Source: Candidatus Pacearchaeota archaeon (lineage in GTDB: Archaea > Nanobdellota > Nanobdellia > Pacearchaeales > GW2011-AR1). From it: a stretch of DNA of 43,533 nt. The position numbers were made by a program, and so were the translations under genes. Of the stretch, positions 36,836-43,533 are shown piece after piece (the first letter of the stretch is position 1; each line of letters opens with the position of its first letter). Location of the stretch: the NCBI GenBank assembly GCA_017608405.1, contig JAFCFX010000002.1, forward strand, positions 1 through 43,533, in the 5' to 3' direction. The notes beneath the pieces are model-generated. The model did not search any database and was not told the origin of the DNA. It saw nothing but the letters and a program-made list of their open reading frames with translations.

Positions 36836-39301
36836 TTAAAAGTCACTTAGGCTGGTTTGGCGTTTGCCGTCGATAATTTCTTTTATATTTATGTTAAAGA
36901 CTTGGAGTATGTTTTCAACTGCAGGAAGAATTTGTCTTTCAAGATAATACTTTATTTCATATTCTCCTTTTTCACCTGGAAGTTTTACTTTGTCTCTTAC
37001 CAGTTTCTTTTTACTAGAAGTTTCAGAAATATAATATTCTACTACATTTCCTTGACTTATGGGAATTTCTTTTTCTTTCATCTTTCTTGCAGCAATTACA
37101 TGTGGAGAAATTGCTTTATATTCTGCAAGTGGTTTTTTTAATTGTGTTTTTATAATTAAGTCTTGTTTGTTTATCTTTCTCTCTTTTATTTTTTTAACAA
37201 TTTCTTTAATATATTTTAAAGCTTTTTTCTCATTGCCATCTTCTAGGATTTGTCTTATTACTATGTTTTGCACTTCTCTTGCTAGTCTACACCAGTCTCT
37301 TCTAACTGTTTCAAAACCCCTGATTTTTATTTGATTTTTTTTATCTATTAAAGCATATTTCTTTTTTGCTCCTGTTTTTCCTGCTCTTGTTGTTACCCAA
37401 AGGCCTCTTTTAAAAAACCCTTCTAATTCAAGATGCATTACTCCTGGAAGTTCTGAATTTAATTTTTTTAATAATTCTTTTATTTGAGATTCTGATTTAT
37501 TTTCCATTAAAAAAGCAATAGAATCTGTGTCTCCATAGATTACTTTATATTTGTTTTTTTCAACTTTTGAAATTGTTTCTTTATTGAATTTTCTTACTAA
37601 AGATAAGATGGATGCAGAAGCTTCATGTGAATAATATCTTGCCCCAAAAAAAGCAACATACCCGTGAGCAGATGCTGATAATACTTTGAATGCATTGCTT
37701 CTTGCCTTTGTTATTGGATTTGGATTTTTTTGGTATTCTTGTTTAAATTTTTTTCTTTTTTCAAATATTTCCATTAATAAAGCAGGAAAAAATCCTTGCT
37801 TTTTTGAAAAATAATATTTTATTTTTTTGTTTTTTTCTGTTATTTCATCAGATTCATGAGCTTGTTTTTCTTTTTTTTCTAATAAAGTTGCTTTTGAAAT
37901 ATTGTGGGTGATCATTATGCTTGTATGCATAGACGTAAAATCAAAAATAGCTATTTTTTCATAGAGTCCTGGTTTAGGTTCAAGAACAAATGCTCCTTCT
38001 ACTTTGATCCCTCTTCTTTTTCCTATGTCTTCATGTCCTGGTCTTTTTTCTGGGATTTCATTGTATTTTTCCAGATTATGAAGAACATAATTTTCAGTAT
38101 ATTTTGAAAGTCCTGCTCTTGAAACATCAAATATAGGTTCTTTTATTGTTTTAGTAAATTCTAACATGTCTGGCCAGAATTTTTCAAATAATTGAAGTGT
38201 TAAAATAGAATCATGTAAATTGTATTCATAATATTTTTGCCAGTCTTTTTCTTGTAATTTTGAAGAATGTTGTATGTTAAAAGGTTTTTTTGCATCTCCT
38301 AAAAATTCTTTTGCTACTTCATTTAAAGAAAGAGTTTCGGACTTCATATATTGTGCATAAGCTGTTCTTATGAATTTTAAAATGTCTATGTGTGTGATTC
38401 CTTTTATTTTTCCTGTTAACCTAATTCCTCTTGTAAATCTTGGCTGAGAATTATCGAGTCCCAGTGTTAGTTTTACATTGAATTTTTCTGCCCTGGCTTT
38501 TAGATAGGGTAAATCAAATCCATCTGAAAAATAACCTACAAGAAAATCTGGAGAAATTTTTTTTATATATTCTACAAATTTTTCTAAAAGTTCTGCTTCA
38601 TCTTTGACATATTCCACATAATCAGGTTTTGATTTTGATTTTTTCCAAGTTATTACTTTTTTGAATTTGTTTGAAATTAAAGAAAGCATTAGTATTTCGC
38701 CTTTACCTATTTCTAATGCATCTGTTTCAATATCATAAGCTAATATTTTTGGAGCAAATGGTTTTTCTTTTATTTCTTTAGAAGAATCTAGTTTTATGCA
38801 TAGGTCTATATCTAATGCCATGTCAATTCCTCCAAATTCTTGAGAATTGTTTAACATTTCTCCTTGTATTTCGTACCAATGTAGGGGGTTGATTTTTTTT
38901 TCATTTATATAATGAGTAATAAATCCTAAATCATATCCTCTTCTTTTTTCTATTTCTGGCAAGCCCAATTTATCTGCAATATCATGTAAATCTTTGTAGT
39001 TTGTTGCAAATATTTTTAATGCTTTTACTGGCTTTCCAAGGAAGTTTTTATTATGAAGTTCTACTTTTTCAACTTTTGTTTTTCTTCCTTTAAGATTGAG
39101 CTTTATTTTTTTGATTTTTTCAATTAATTTGTTTATCTTATCTTGTTTTAGATTATCTTTTAAAATTGCCCACAAAAAGATAGGACATGAATCAATTACA
39201 CATACTCTTTTGCCCTGGCTATCTCTGCCTATTATTTTAGCATAATTTCTTCCTTGAAAGTCAAATGAGTCATAATCTATTGCAATAAAGTCTGTTTTCA
39301 T
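36836..39301 (-). CDS. polB: DNA polymerase family B with substituted motifs A and B
   Basis: Replicative family-B polymerase with an N-terminal domain, a proofreading exonuclease (Exo I AYDIETDA, D190/E192; Exo II FSDGFDLPYL; Exo III YNLHDS) and a polymerase core. Motif C is intact, YGDTDS with D591 and D593. Motif A reads DFTSMHTSIM (D454): where the canonical form is DFxSLYPSI, the steric-gate tyrosine is His459 and the proline is Thr460. Motif B, usually KxxxNSxYG, reads K539-VLSASAHG, with Ala for Asn and His for Tyr. The C-terminus QTSLSDF (815-821) is a PIP box for PCNA. It leads a five-gene run. A TATA-like TTTATTTAAAATT lies 26 nt upstream. Confidence 0.95.
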   Translation of the reverse strand: MKTDFIAIDYDSFDFQGRNYAKIIGRDSQGKRVCVIDSCPIFLWAILKDNLKQDKINKLIEKIKKIKLNLKGRKTKVEKVELHNKNFLGKPVKALKIFATNYKDLHDIADKLGLPEIEKRRGYDLGFITHYINEKKINPLHWYEIQGEMLNNSQEFGGIDMALDIDLCIKLDSSKEIKEKPFAPKILAYDIETDALEIGKGEILMLSLISNKFKKVITWKKSKSKPDYVEYVKDEAELLEKFVEYIKKISPDFLVGYFSDGFDLPYLKARAEKFNVKLTLGLDNSQPRFTRGIRLTGKIKGITHIDILKFIRTAYAQYMKSETLSLNEVAKEFLGDAKKPFNIQHSSKLQEKDWQKYYEYNLHDSILTLQLFEKFWPDMLEFTKTIKEPIFDVSRAGLSKYTENYVLHNLEKYNEIPEKRPGHEDIGKRRGIKVEGAFVLEPKPGLYEKIAIFDFTSMHTSIMITHNISKATLLEKKEKQAHESDEITEKNKKIKYYFSKKQGFFPALLMEIFEKRKKFKQEYQKNPNPITKARSNAFKVLSASAHGYVAFFGARYYSHEASASILSLVRKFNKETISKVEKNKYKVIYGDTDSIAFLMENKSESQIKELLKKLNSELPGVMHLELEGFFKRGLWVTTRAGKTGAKKKYALIDKKNQIKIRGFETVRRDWCRLAREVQNIVIRQILEDGNEKKALKYIKEIVKKIKERKINKQDLIIKTQLKKPLAEYKAISPHVIAARKMKEKEIPISQGNVVEYYISETSSKKKLVRDKVKLPGEKGEYEIKYYLERQILPAVENILQVFNINIKEIIDGKRQTSLSDF

Positions 39302-39376
39302 TGTAATAATGTAGAAGATTGTTTATTTAAAATTTGGCATCACAAGGTTTAAATACCTCAGATAAAAGGTTATTTT

Positions 39377-39763
39377 ATGGCAAGGAAGCGGAAAAAATAT
39401 ACCTTAGAAAACTATACTCAAGAAGACTATGAAAGAGATTTTAGAATAGTTGATGCTGTGGAAGGAGACTTTCCACTTGATTTTGGAGATCCCAAAAGAC
39501 ATGCTGAAGATAAGGAAAATATACTTAGAAATGTCTTAGGATATCATGGACTAAGAATTGGTTCTAATAAGAGTGAATTAAGATTCTTGCCCCTACCTGA
39601 ATGTAGTCCATATAGGAAAAATATGGTTTTAAAAGGAATTTATTATTCTTCACTTAATAGAATTAATAGGTTTGGAAATCCTTCTGAAAGAGATAAGAAA
39701 AGAGAACCTGAAATAAAAGGCAGAATTGAATTAACAGGACAAATTAATCTTTTTGATTTTTAG
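39377..39763 (+). CDS. Unknown protein with C-terminal PIP box, between polB and fen1
   Basis: A 128-residue basic protein that I do not recognise. The N-terminus is RKRKKYTLENYTQEDYERDF, a middle region has VEGDFPLDFGDPKRHAEDKEN and VLGYHGLRIGSNKSELRF, and the last seven residues are QINLFDF (122-128). This fits the PIP-box consensus Q-x-x-(L/I/M)-x-x-(F/Y) and parallels the ends of PolB (QTSLSDF) and FEN1 (QKGLDKWF) next to it. It has its own leaderless promoter (GGTTTAAATACC, centred 26 nt upstream), diverges from polB and precedes fen1 by 49 nt on the same strand. A role with PCNA in replication or repair is inferred. Confidence 0.75.
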   Translation: MARKRKKYTLENYTQEDYERDFRIVDAVEGDFPLDFGDPKRHAEDKENILRNVLGYHGLRIGSNKSELRFLPLPECSPYRKNMVLKGIYYSSLNRINRFGNPSERDKKREPEIKGRIELTGQINLFDF

Positions 39764-39812
39764 TTAATTATTTATATTTCTTGCACCTTAATAAATATAC
39801 AAAATATGCAAA

Positions 39813-40853
39813 ATGGGACTAAACATTAGGGAAATAATACCGAGAAAAGAAATAGAAATTACTAGTTTGAGGGGTAAACTTTTGTGTGTTGATGCATTTA
39901 ATATTTTATATCAATTTTTATCTACAATTAGGCAAGTAGATGGAACTCCTTTAATGGATAATAAAAAAAGAATTACAAGTCATTTGTCTGGGCTTTTTTA
40001 TAGAAATGTGAGTTTGCTTTCAGAAGGTATGAAATTAGTTTATGTTTTTGATGGAAAGTCTCCTGCCTTGAAATCTAAGATTCACGAGAAAAGAGGGAAA
40101 TCAAGAGATTTAGCTAAAGGCAAATATGAAGAAGCAAAGCAATCTGAAGATTTGGTTTCTATGAAAAGATATAGCGGTCAATTAACAAGACTTGATGATG
40201 AAATGATAAATGAGAGTAAAGAGCTTTTAGAGGCGATGGGAATTGCTGTTGTTCAGGCTCCAGGAGAAGGAGAATCAGAAGCAGCTTATCTTTGTAGGAT
40301 TAAAGAAGAAGTTTATGCAAGTGCTAGTCAAGATTATGATAGCTTGCTTTTTGGTGCCCCCAAACTAGTTCAAAATTTAACTTTAGCAAGAAGAAGAAAA
40401 ACTTTTTCTGGTTATGTTGAAATAAAACCAGAAATAATTGAATTAGAAAAAGTAATGAATTTTTTAGAAATAAATTTAGATCAGTTAATTTGCTTAGGAA
40501 TTTTAGTTGGAACAGATTACAATCCAAGAGGAATTCCTGGAATTGGGCAAAAAAGAGCATTAGAAATTGTTAAGAAATACAAACAACCTGTTTTAATTTT
40601 CAAGAGTGTTGAAGCGCAAATTATGAGTTTGCCTGAAGAAGATCAATTTAATTGGCAAGATATTTTTGAATTATTTAAAAAACCAGAGGTTATTGATGTT
40701 GATTTTAAATTTGGTAAAGTTGATGAAGATAAAATTAAAGAAATTTTAATTGAAAGACATGATTTTTCTGAAGATAGAGTAAATAAGCAGTTAGATAAAT
40801 TAAGGGAGATTAAGGAAAAACAAAAGCAGAAAGGATTAGATAAGTGGTTTTAG
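39813..40853 (+). CDS. fen1: Flap endonuclease 1
   Basis: Structure-specific nuclease that removes 5' flaps during Okazaki-fragment maturation and repair. The metal-binding acidic residues are in CVDAFNILYQ, VYVFDGKSP, APGEGESEAAYL, SQDYDSLLFG and GTDYNPRGIPGIG, the last also being the helix-hairpin-helix. The C-terminus QKGLDKWF (339-346) is a PIP box for PCNA binding. Length (346 aa) is typical of archaeal FEN1. It is 49 nt downstream of the PIP-ending unknown protein. The stop overlaps the convergent coiled-coil gene by 4 nt. Confidence 0.97.
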   Translation: MGLNIREIIPRKEIEITSLRGKLLCVDAFNILYQFLSTIRQVDGTPLMDNKKRITSHLSGLFYRNVSLLSEGMKLVYVFDGKSPALKSKIHEKRGKSRDLAKGKYEEAKQSEDLVSMKRYSGQLTRLDDEMINESKELLEAMGIAVVQAPGEGESEAAYLCRIKEEVYASASQDYDSLLFGAPKLVQNLTLARRRKTFSGYVEIKPEIIELEKVMNFLEINLDQLICLGILVGTDYNPRGIPGIGQKRALEIVKKYKQPVLIFKSVEAQIMSLPEEDQFNWQDIFELFKKPEVIDVDFKFGKVDEDKIKEILIERHDFSEDRVNKQLDKLREIKEKQKQKGLDKWF

Positions 40854-41320
40854 TTTTTTTTCTTTATAGAAAAAAATCCTATTACTATTCCTGCAATAAA
40901 TAAAATTCCTCCAGCTCCTAGACTTATTTTAGGAGATAAATTTGCAATTGCATTTCCAGTTATATTAACTTGTAAAAAAAATATTCCTAAAAGAATGAGG
41001 AAAAAAGCAAAGGTTTTTCCTACTAAACCCAAGTCTCCGTCACGACCTATTGAACGATCTAAATGTCTTTTTTTTATTTTACCTATTATATGAGATGCTT
41101 CATTTTGAAGCTTTTCGAATTTGTCATTACTTTTTTGATAAGTAGAATTTAGTCTATCTATATCGTTCTGAAGATTTTTTTTGCCTGATTTTATGCTTTT
41201 TTGCATAGAATAAAGTTGATCTGCCATATCTTTGGTATCTTTTAATATGCTATCACATCTTCTATATAATTTATCTGCTTCTTTTGACACCTTATTTGGG
41301 GGTGTCTTATATTTTTTCAT
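40850..41320 (-). CDS. Coiled-coil protein with two C-terminal membrane helices
   Basis: A 156-residue protein. Residues about 10-85 are a charged heptad-like helix (KEADKLYRRCDSILKDTKDM and on to FEKLQNEASHIIGKIKKRHL), followed by two hydrophobic helices (TFAFFLILLGIFFLQV and ISLGAGGILFIAGIVIGFF). The short loop between them reads NITGNAIANLS, an ITGN motif that I associate with DPANN membrane proteins. The basic tail IKKKN would be cytosolic. It follows the larger membrane protein at 41326 by 5 nt, so they are co-transcribed. Function unknown. Confidence 0.65.
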   Translation of the reverse strand: MKKYKTPPNKVSKEADKLYRRCDSILKDTKDMADQLYSMQKSIKSGKKNLQNDIDRLNSTYQKSNDKFEKLQNEASHIIGKIKKRHLDRSIGRDGDLGLVGKTFAFFLILLGIFFLQVNITGNAIANLSPKISLGAGGILFIAGIVIGFFSIKKKN

Positions 41321-41325
41321 AATTA

Positions 41326-42171
41326 TTATAGCCTTCGTAATTCATTATTTAATTTCCTATATGCTAATTGTAATTGTTGGCGTTCTCTTTCTTCTTGAAG
41401 TATTGCAGTTTGCATAGCAGTAGCTTGAGGCGAACCTGGGGGAAGTCTTCGAAGTCTTGCGCGATGGTTTCTTATGCTTTTATTTATTCTTCTCATTTGG
41501 CTAGTTAGGTCTCCTAAATCTCCTTGTAATTTTGCTCGATTTTTCTTTTTATCTTTCCTGGCTCCCCATTTTCTTCTAATAAATCCTGGGTCTCGGGATT
41601 GTCTAGGAGGTTCCCTGTCTACACCGCCTTGTTCTTTTTTTTTAGCTCTACGCAATAAGAAAAGTCCAATTAAAATAAAAGCAGCTCCAATAGAGGCTAA
41701 TAATCCTTTTGCATAAATTAAATCAGTAAAACTTAACCCAATAAATAAAGCTCCGAAAGTTAAAAAGAATCCTTTGAATTTAAACCTGTATATAAGATAT
41801 ATGGCTCCGATTAATAAGATAATTGGAACTAATGTGTTTAACATGCCCTCTGAAACCCCTATATTATAAAATAATTCTTCTACCTCAAATCCTGTTTGAT
41901 GTATCCCGTAGACAATTAATAAGGAGGTTACTATAGATATAGTAGATGCGACTCCCTTATTGGGGTAGCCAGATCTGTCTTTGAATACTCTCGATGTTGC
42001 AAAATATATAATTGCAAAGAAAATTAAAAATAAAGACCCCAATAACATTGTTGAAGAATCAATACTGTCAAATAATTCTCCAAAAGAAAAACTATTATAT
42101 GAACCATAAGCACTTGCAAAACTAATTAATATGAGTCCTAGAACGCATGTTATCACCAAGTTTTTTTGCAT
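41326..42171 (-). CDS. Multi-helix membrane protein with cytosolic basic coiled coil
   Basis: A 281-residue protein with a signal-like N-terminal helix (VITCVLGLILISFASAYG), about five more hydrophobic segments up to residue 185, and then a strongly basic cytosolic domain (RRAKKKEQGG..., KWGARKDKKKNRAKLQ) ending in a coiled coil (RRINKSIRNHRARLRRLPPG..., QEERERQQLQLAYRKLNNEL). The basic tail could bind nucleic acid or ribosomes. ATG 42171 is preferred over an in-frame ATG at 42213, because TTTTATAAAT (about 42192-42201) is centred 25 nt before it. It is co-transcribed with the coiled-coil protein that follows. No family recognised. Confidence 0.65.
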   Translation of the reverse strand: MQKNLVITCVLGLILISFASAYGSYNSFSFGELFDSIDSSTMLLGSLFLIFFAIIYFATSRVFKDRSGYPNKGVASTISIVTSLLIVYGIHQTGFEVEELFYNIGVSEGMLNTLVPIILLIGAIYLIYRFKFKGFFLTFGALFIGLSFTDLIYAKGLLASIGAAFILIGLFLLRRAKKKEQGGVDREPPRQSRDPGFIRRKWGARKDKKKNRAKLQGDLGDLTSQMRRINKSIRNHRARLRRLPPGSPQATAMQTAILQEERERQQLQLAYRKLNNELRRL

Positions 42172-42241
42172 ATTTGGATTAAGTAAATTGTTTTTATAAA
42201 TATTCCCATACATTTAAATTATGTTTTTGTGTTTATTTTTT

Positions 42242-43012
42242 ATGGCAAAGCATCGATCATTTGATTTTTTCGGAAATATTGTTGTTGTAAACTTTTGTAA
42301 AGATTTTAAACAAAAAGATAAAAAAAAGTTTGCTGAAAAATTACTAAAACAGCAAAGGTCGATTAAGACTGTTTTAGAAAAAGTTGGAAAAGTTAAAGGC
42401 AGATTAAGAAAACCCACAACAAAATATATTGCGGGGGAAAAAACAAAAGAAGTTTTGTATAGAGAAAATGATTGTGTTTTTAGGTTTAATATTGATAATA
42501 CTTATTTTTCTCCAAGATTAAGTAATGAGAGAAAAGAAATTGCTTTGAAAATTAAAAAGAAAGACCGTGTTTTAGTAATGTTTGCAGGTGTTGCGCCTTT
42601 TTCAATTGTTATTGCTAAGAAGTCAGGTGCAAAAGTTGTTTCTAATGAAATTAATAGGCTTGCAAATAAATATGCAAAGCTTAATGTTGAATTAAATAAA
42701 TTAAAACAGAAAATTGAGTTTTGGGATGGCAATGTTAAGAAGATTAAGAAAAAAGCCAAGTTTGATGTGATTGTTATGCCAAGGCCCCAATTAAAAGATA
42801 GTTTTTTGAAGCAAGCATTTAAGTTTTCAAAAGAAGGCACGAGAGTTTATTATTATGATTTTTGTGATATAAAGGATAAACAAGTGGTTGTTAATAAGAT
42901 TAAACAAGAAGCTAAAAAGGCAAGAAAAGAGATTAAGATATTAAAGATAAAAAAAGCAGGTGAAATTGCTCCTTATAAGATAAGGTTGAGAGTTGATTTT
43001 AGAGTTAATTAG
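42242..43012 (+). CDS. Trm5-like class I tRNA methyltransferase
   Basis: A 256-residue SAM-dependent methyltransferase of the Trm5/TYW2 group, which methylates G37 (m1G) of tRNA or makes wyosine derivatives. The family order is visible: a D1-like N-terminus, FNIDNTYFSPRLSNERKEIA, motif I RVLVMFAGVAPFSIVIAKK, KVVSNEINRLANKYAKLN, and a motif IV that reads VIVMPRPQLKDSFL where canonical members have a Met-Asn-Leu-Pro core. The shorter N-terminus suggests a Trm5b-like form. ATG 42242 fits CATTTAAATT (about 42211-42220) 26 nt upstream; an in-frame ATG at 42221 overlaps that promoter. Confidence 0.85.
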   Translation: MAKHRSFDFFGNIVVVNFCKDFKQKDKKKFAEKLLKQQRSIKTVLEKVGKVKGRLRKPTTKYIAGEKTKEVLYRENDCVFRFNIDNTYFSPRLSNERKEIALKIKKKDRVLVMFAGVAPFSIVIAKKSGAKVVSNEINRLANKYAKLNVELNKLKQKIEFWDGNVKKIKKKAKFDVIVMPRPQLKDSFLKQAFKFSKEGTRVYYYDFCDIKDKQVVVNKIKQEAKKARKEIKILKIKKAGEIAPYKIRLRVDFRVN

Positions 43013-43239
43013 GAGAATTTAAGAAATTCTTGTATATCTCCTTCTTTTGCATATCCGCCTGTTTCGCACTTATTGCATCTTCCATCGTTGTATTTATTTA
43101 CTCTGTCAAATACATTACATGTTGTTTTTTCCCTATTTGCACAATCAGATATATCTGCTCCACACAATACTAACTTTTTGTCTCCTATTTCTGTGTCTAC
43201 AAAAGCTTCTCCATTGATTAAATATTTACATTTTTCCAT
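43009..43239 (-). CDS. Small cysteine-rich hypothetical protein
   Basis: A 76-residue protein with seven cysteines (C4, and in LVLCGADISDCANREKTTCN and GRCNKCETGG), suggesting one or two metal-binding sites. The rest is charged and short, ending GDIQEFLKFS. Family unknown to me. It overlaps the convergent Trm5-like gene by 4 nt at the stop end and lies 34 nt downstream of the last gene of the window on the same strand. Confidence 0.55.
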   Translation of the reverse strand: MEKCKYLINGEAFVDTEIGDKKLVLCGADISDCANREKTTCNVFDRVNKYNDGRCNKCETGGYAKEGDIQEFLKFS

Positions 43240-43273
43240 GTTTCGAGGATTAATTAAGGCTATTTAAAGGTTT

Positions 43274-43525
43274 CTAAAGTCGTTTTTCAGCCTTAATAGC
43301 TGTTGGAGCTTCACCACCATGCCAAGTAAATCTTGGCCTCATTCTCATAGGATAAATCCTTTCTGAATTGTCATCAAGAATTATTGCAGAACCTTTTAGA
43401 CTAGGTAATTCATCCATGTATTTTTTTATTCCTGAAAGAAGATAACTTTGCATAATATAGTTTAATGCTTCAATATCTGGTTGTGATGTTACCCTATGAG
43501 CAATAACAAGATCTGATTGTGTCAT
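43274..43525 (-). CDS. Hypothetical protein, N-terminus possibly outside window
   Basis: At least 83 residues from the ATG at 43525; the frame stays open to the window edge, so the true start may be further right. The visible part reads SDLVIAHRVTSQPDIEALNY, then helical YLLSGIKKYMDELPSLKG, a strand AIILDDNSERIYPMRMRPRF with TWHGGEAP, and a basic end. The pattern of a Val-Ile-Ala start and an Asp-Asp turn is compatible with an alpha/beta fold, but I assign no function. The promoter lies outside the window. Confidence 0.5.
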   Translation of the reverse strand: MTQSDLVIAHRVTSQPDIEALNYIMQSYLLSGIKKYMDELPSLKGSAIILDDNSERIYPMRMRPRFTWHGGEAPTAIKAEKRL

Positions 43526-43533
43526 GACATCTC

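Noticed and set aside
1-43533. CRISPR array or intact transposon
   Set aside because: I saw no regularly spaced direct repeats and no complete transposase; only two truncated tyrosine recombinases and the R1/R2 repeats are present.

Overview
The window is AT-rich archaeal chromosome and most likely comes from a DPANN archaeon of the Pacearchaeota/Woesearchaeota type. That placement is an inference from gene content. The information-processing genes are archaeal (NAC, Sec61beta, aRF1, aMBF1, RpoL, TFS, RadB, NreA, family-B DNA polymerase, FEN1, Cdc48/VAT, type II Map, NSUN and Trm5-like methyltransferases). Many genes look leaderless, with a TATA box centred about 26 nt before the ATG. Several small membrane proteins carry N-terminal or TM motifs that I associate with DPANN genomes. 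One tRNA (Lys, CUU) is present. I saw no rRNA, CRISPR array or intact insertion sequence.

Layout. 1-10.5 kb is mostly core: a partial helical protein, a small RHH-like protein, sec61beta-NAC on the minus strand, then valS-prf1, a GT-C-like membrane protein, scpB-GT2-thioredoxin-like, aMBF1, rpoL and a cytidylyltransferase-fold enzyme, ending with radB. 11.3-15.1 kb is accessory: a phosphotransferase and an unknown gene are each bracketed by the same pair of repeats, followed by nreA and a truncated tyrosine recombinase. A ZIP metal transporter follows. 16-21.8 kb is a secreted/surface island: a pilin-like protein, a large exported protein with two peptidoglycan-binding-type repeats, an exported alpha/alpha-barrel-like protein, and a three-gene unit with a DUF1284-like member. 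21.9-30.5 kb returns to core functions: topA, a phosphoesterase, a winged-helix regulator, tRNA-Lys, TFS, signal peptidase, pdxS, a zinc-ribbon/AbrB-like protein and cdc48.

30.5-34.4 kb mixes small unknowns, a second phosphoesterase, a second truncated recombinase and map. 34.4-42.2 kb is a replication/RNA-modification cluster. On the minus strand polB leads a tightly packed run (polB, NSUN methyltransferase, DUF116-like, VTT membrane protein, PUA-like protein). Divergent from it is a small unknown protein followed by fen1. PolB, FEN1, NreA and the small unknown protein all end in PCNA-interacting (PIP) type motifs, which makes the unknown protein a candidate new replication or repair factor. 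The window closes with coiled-coil membrane proteins, a Trm5-like methyltransferase and two small unknowns.

The observations I rate highest are the PIP-ending unknown gene between polB and fen1, the substituted polymerase motifs A and B of PolB, the two repeat-bracketed genes at 11.3-13.3 kb, the imperfect inverted repeat around the second recombinase relic, and two divergent gene pairs that appear to share one centrally placed TATA box.
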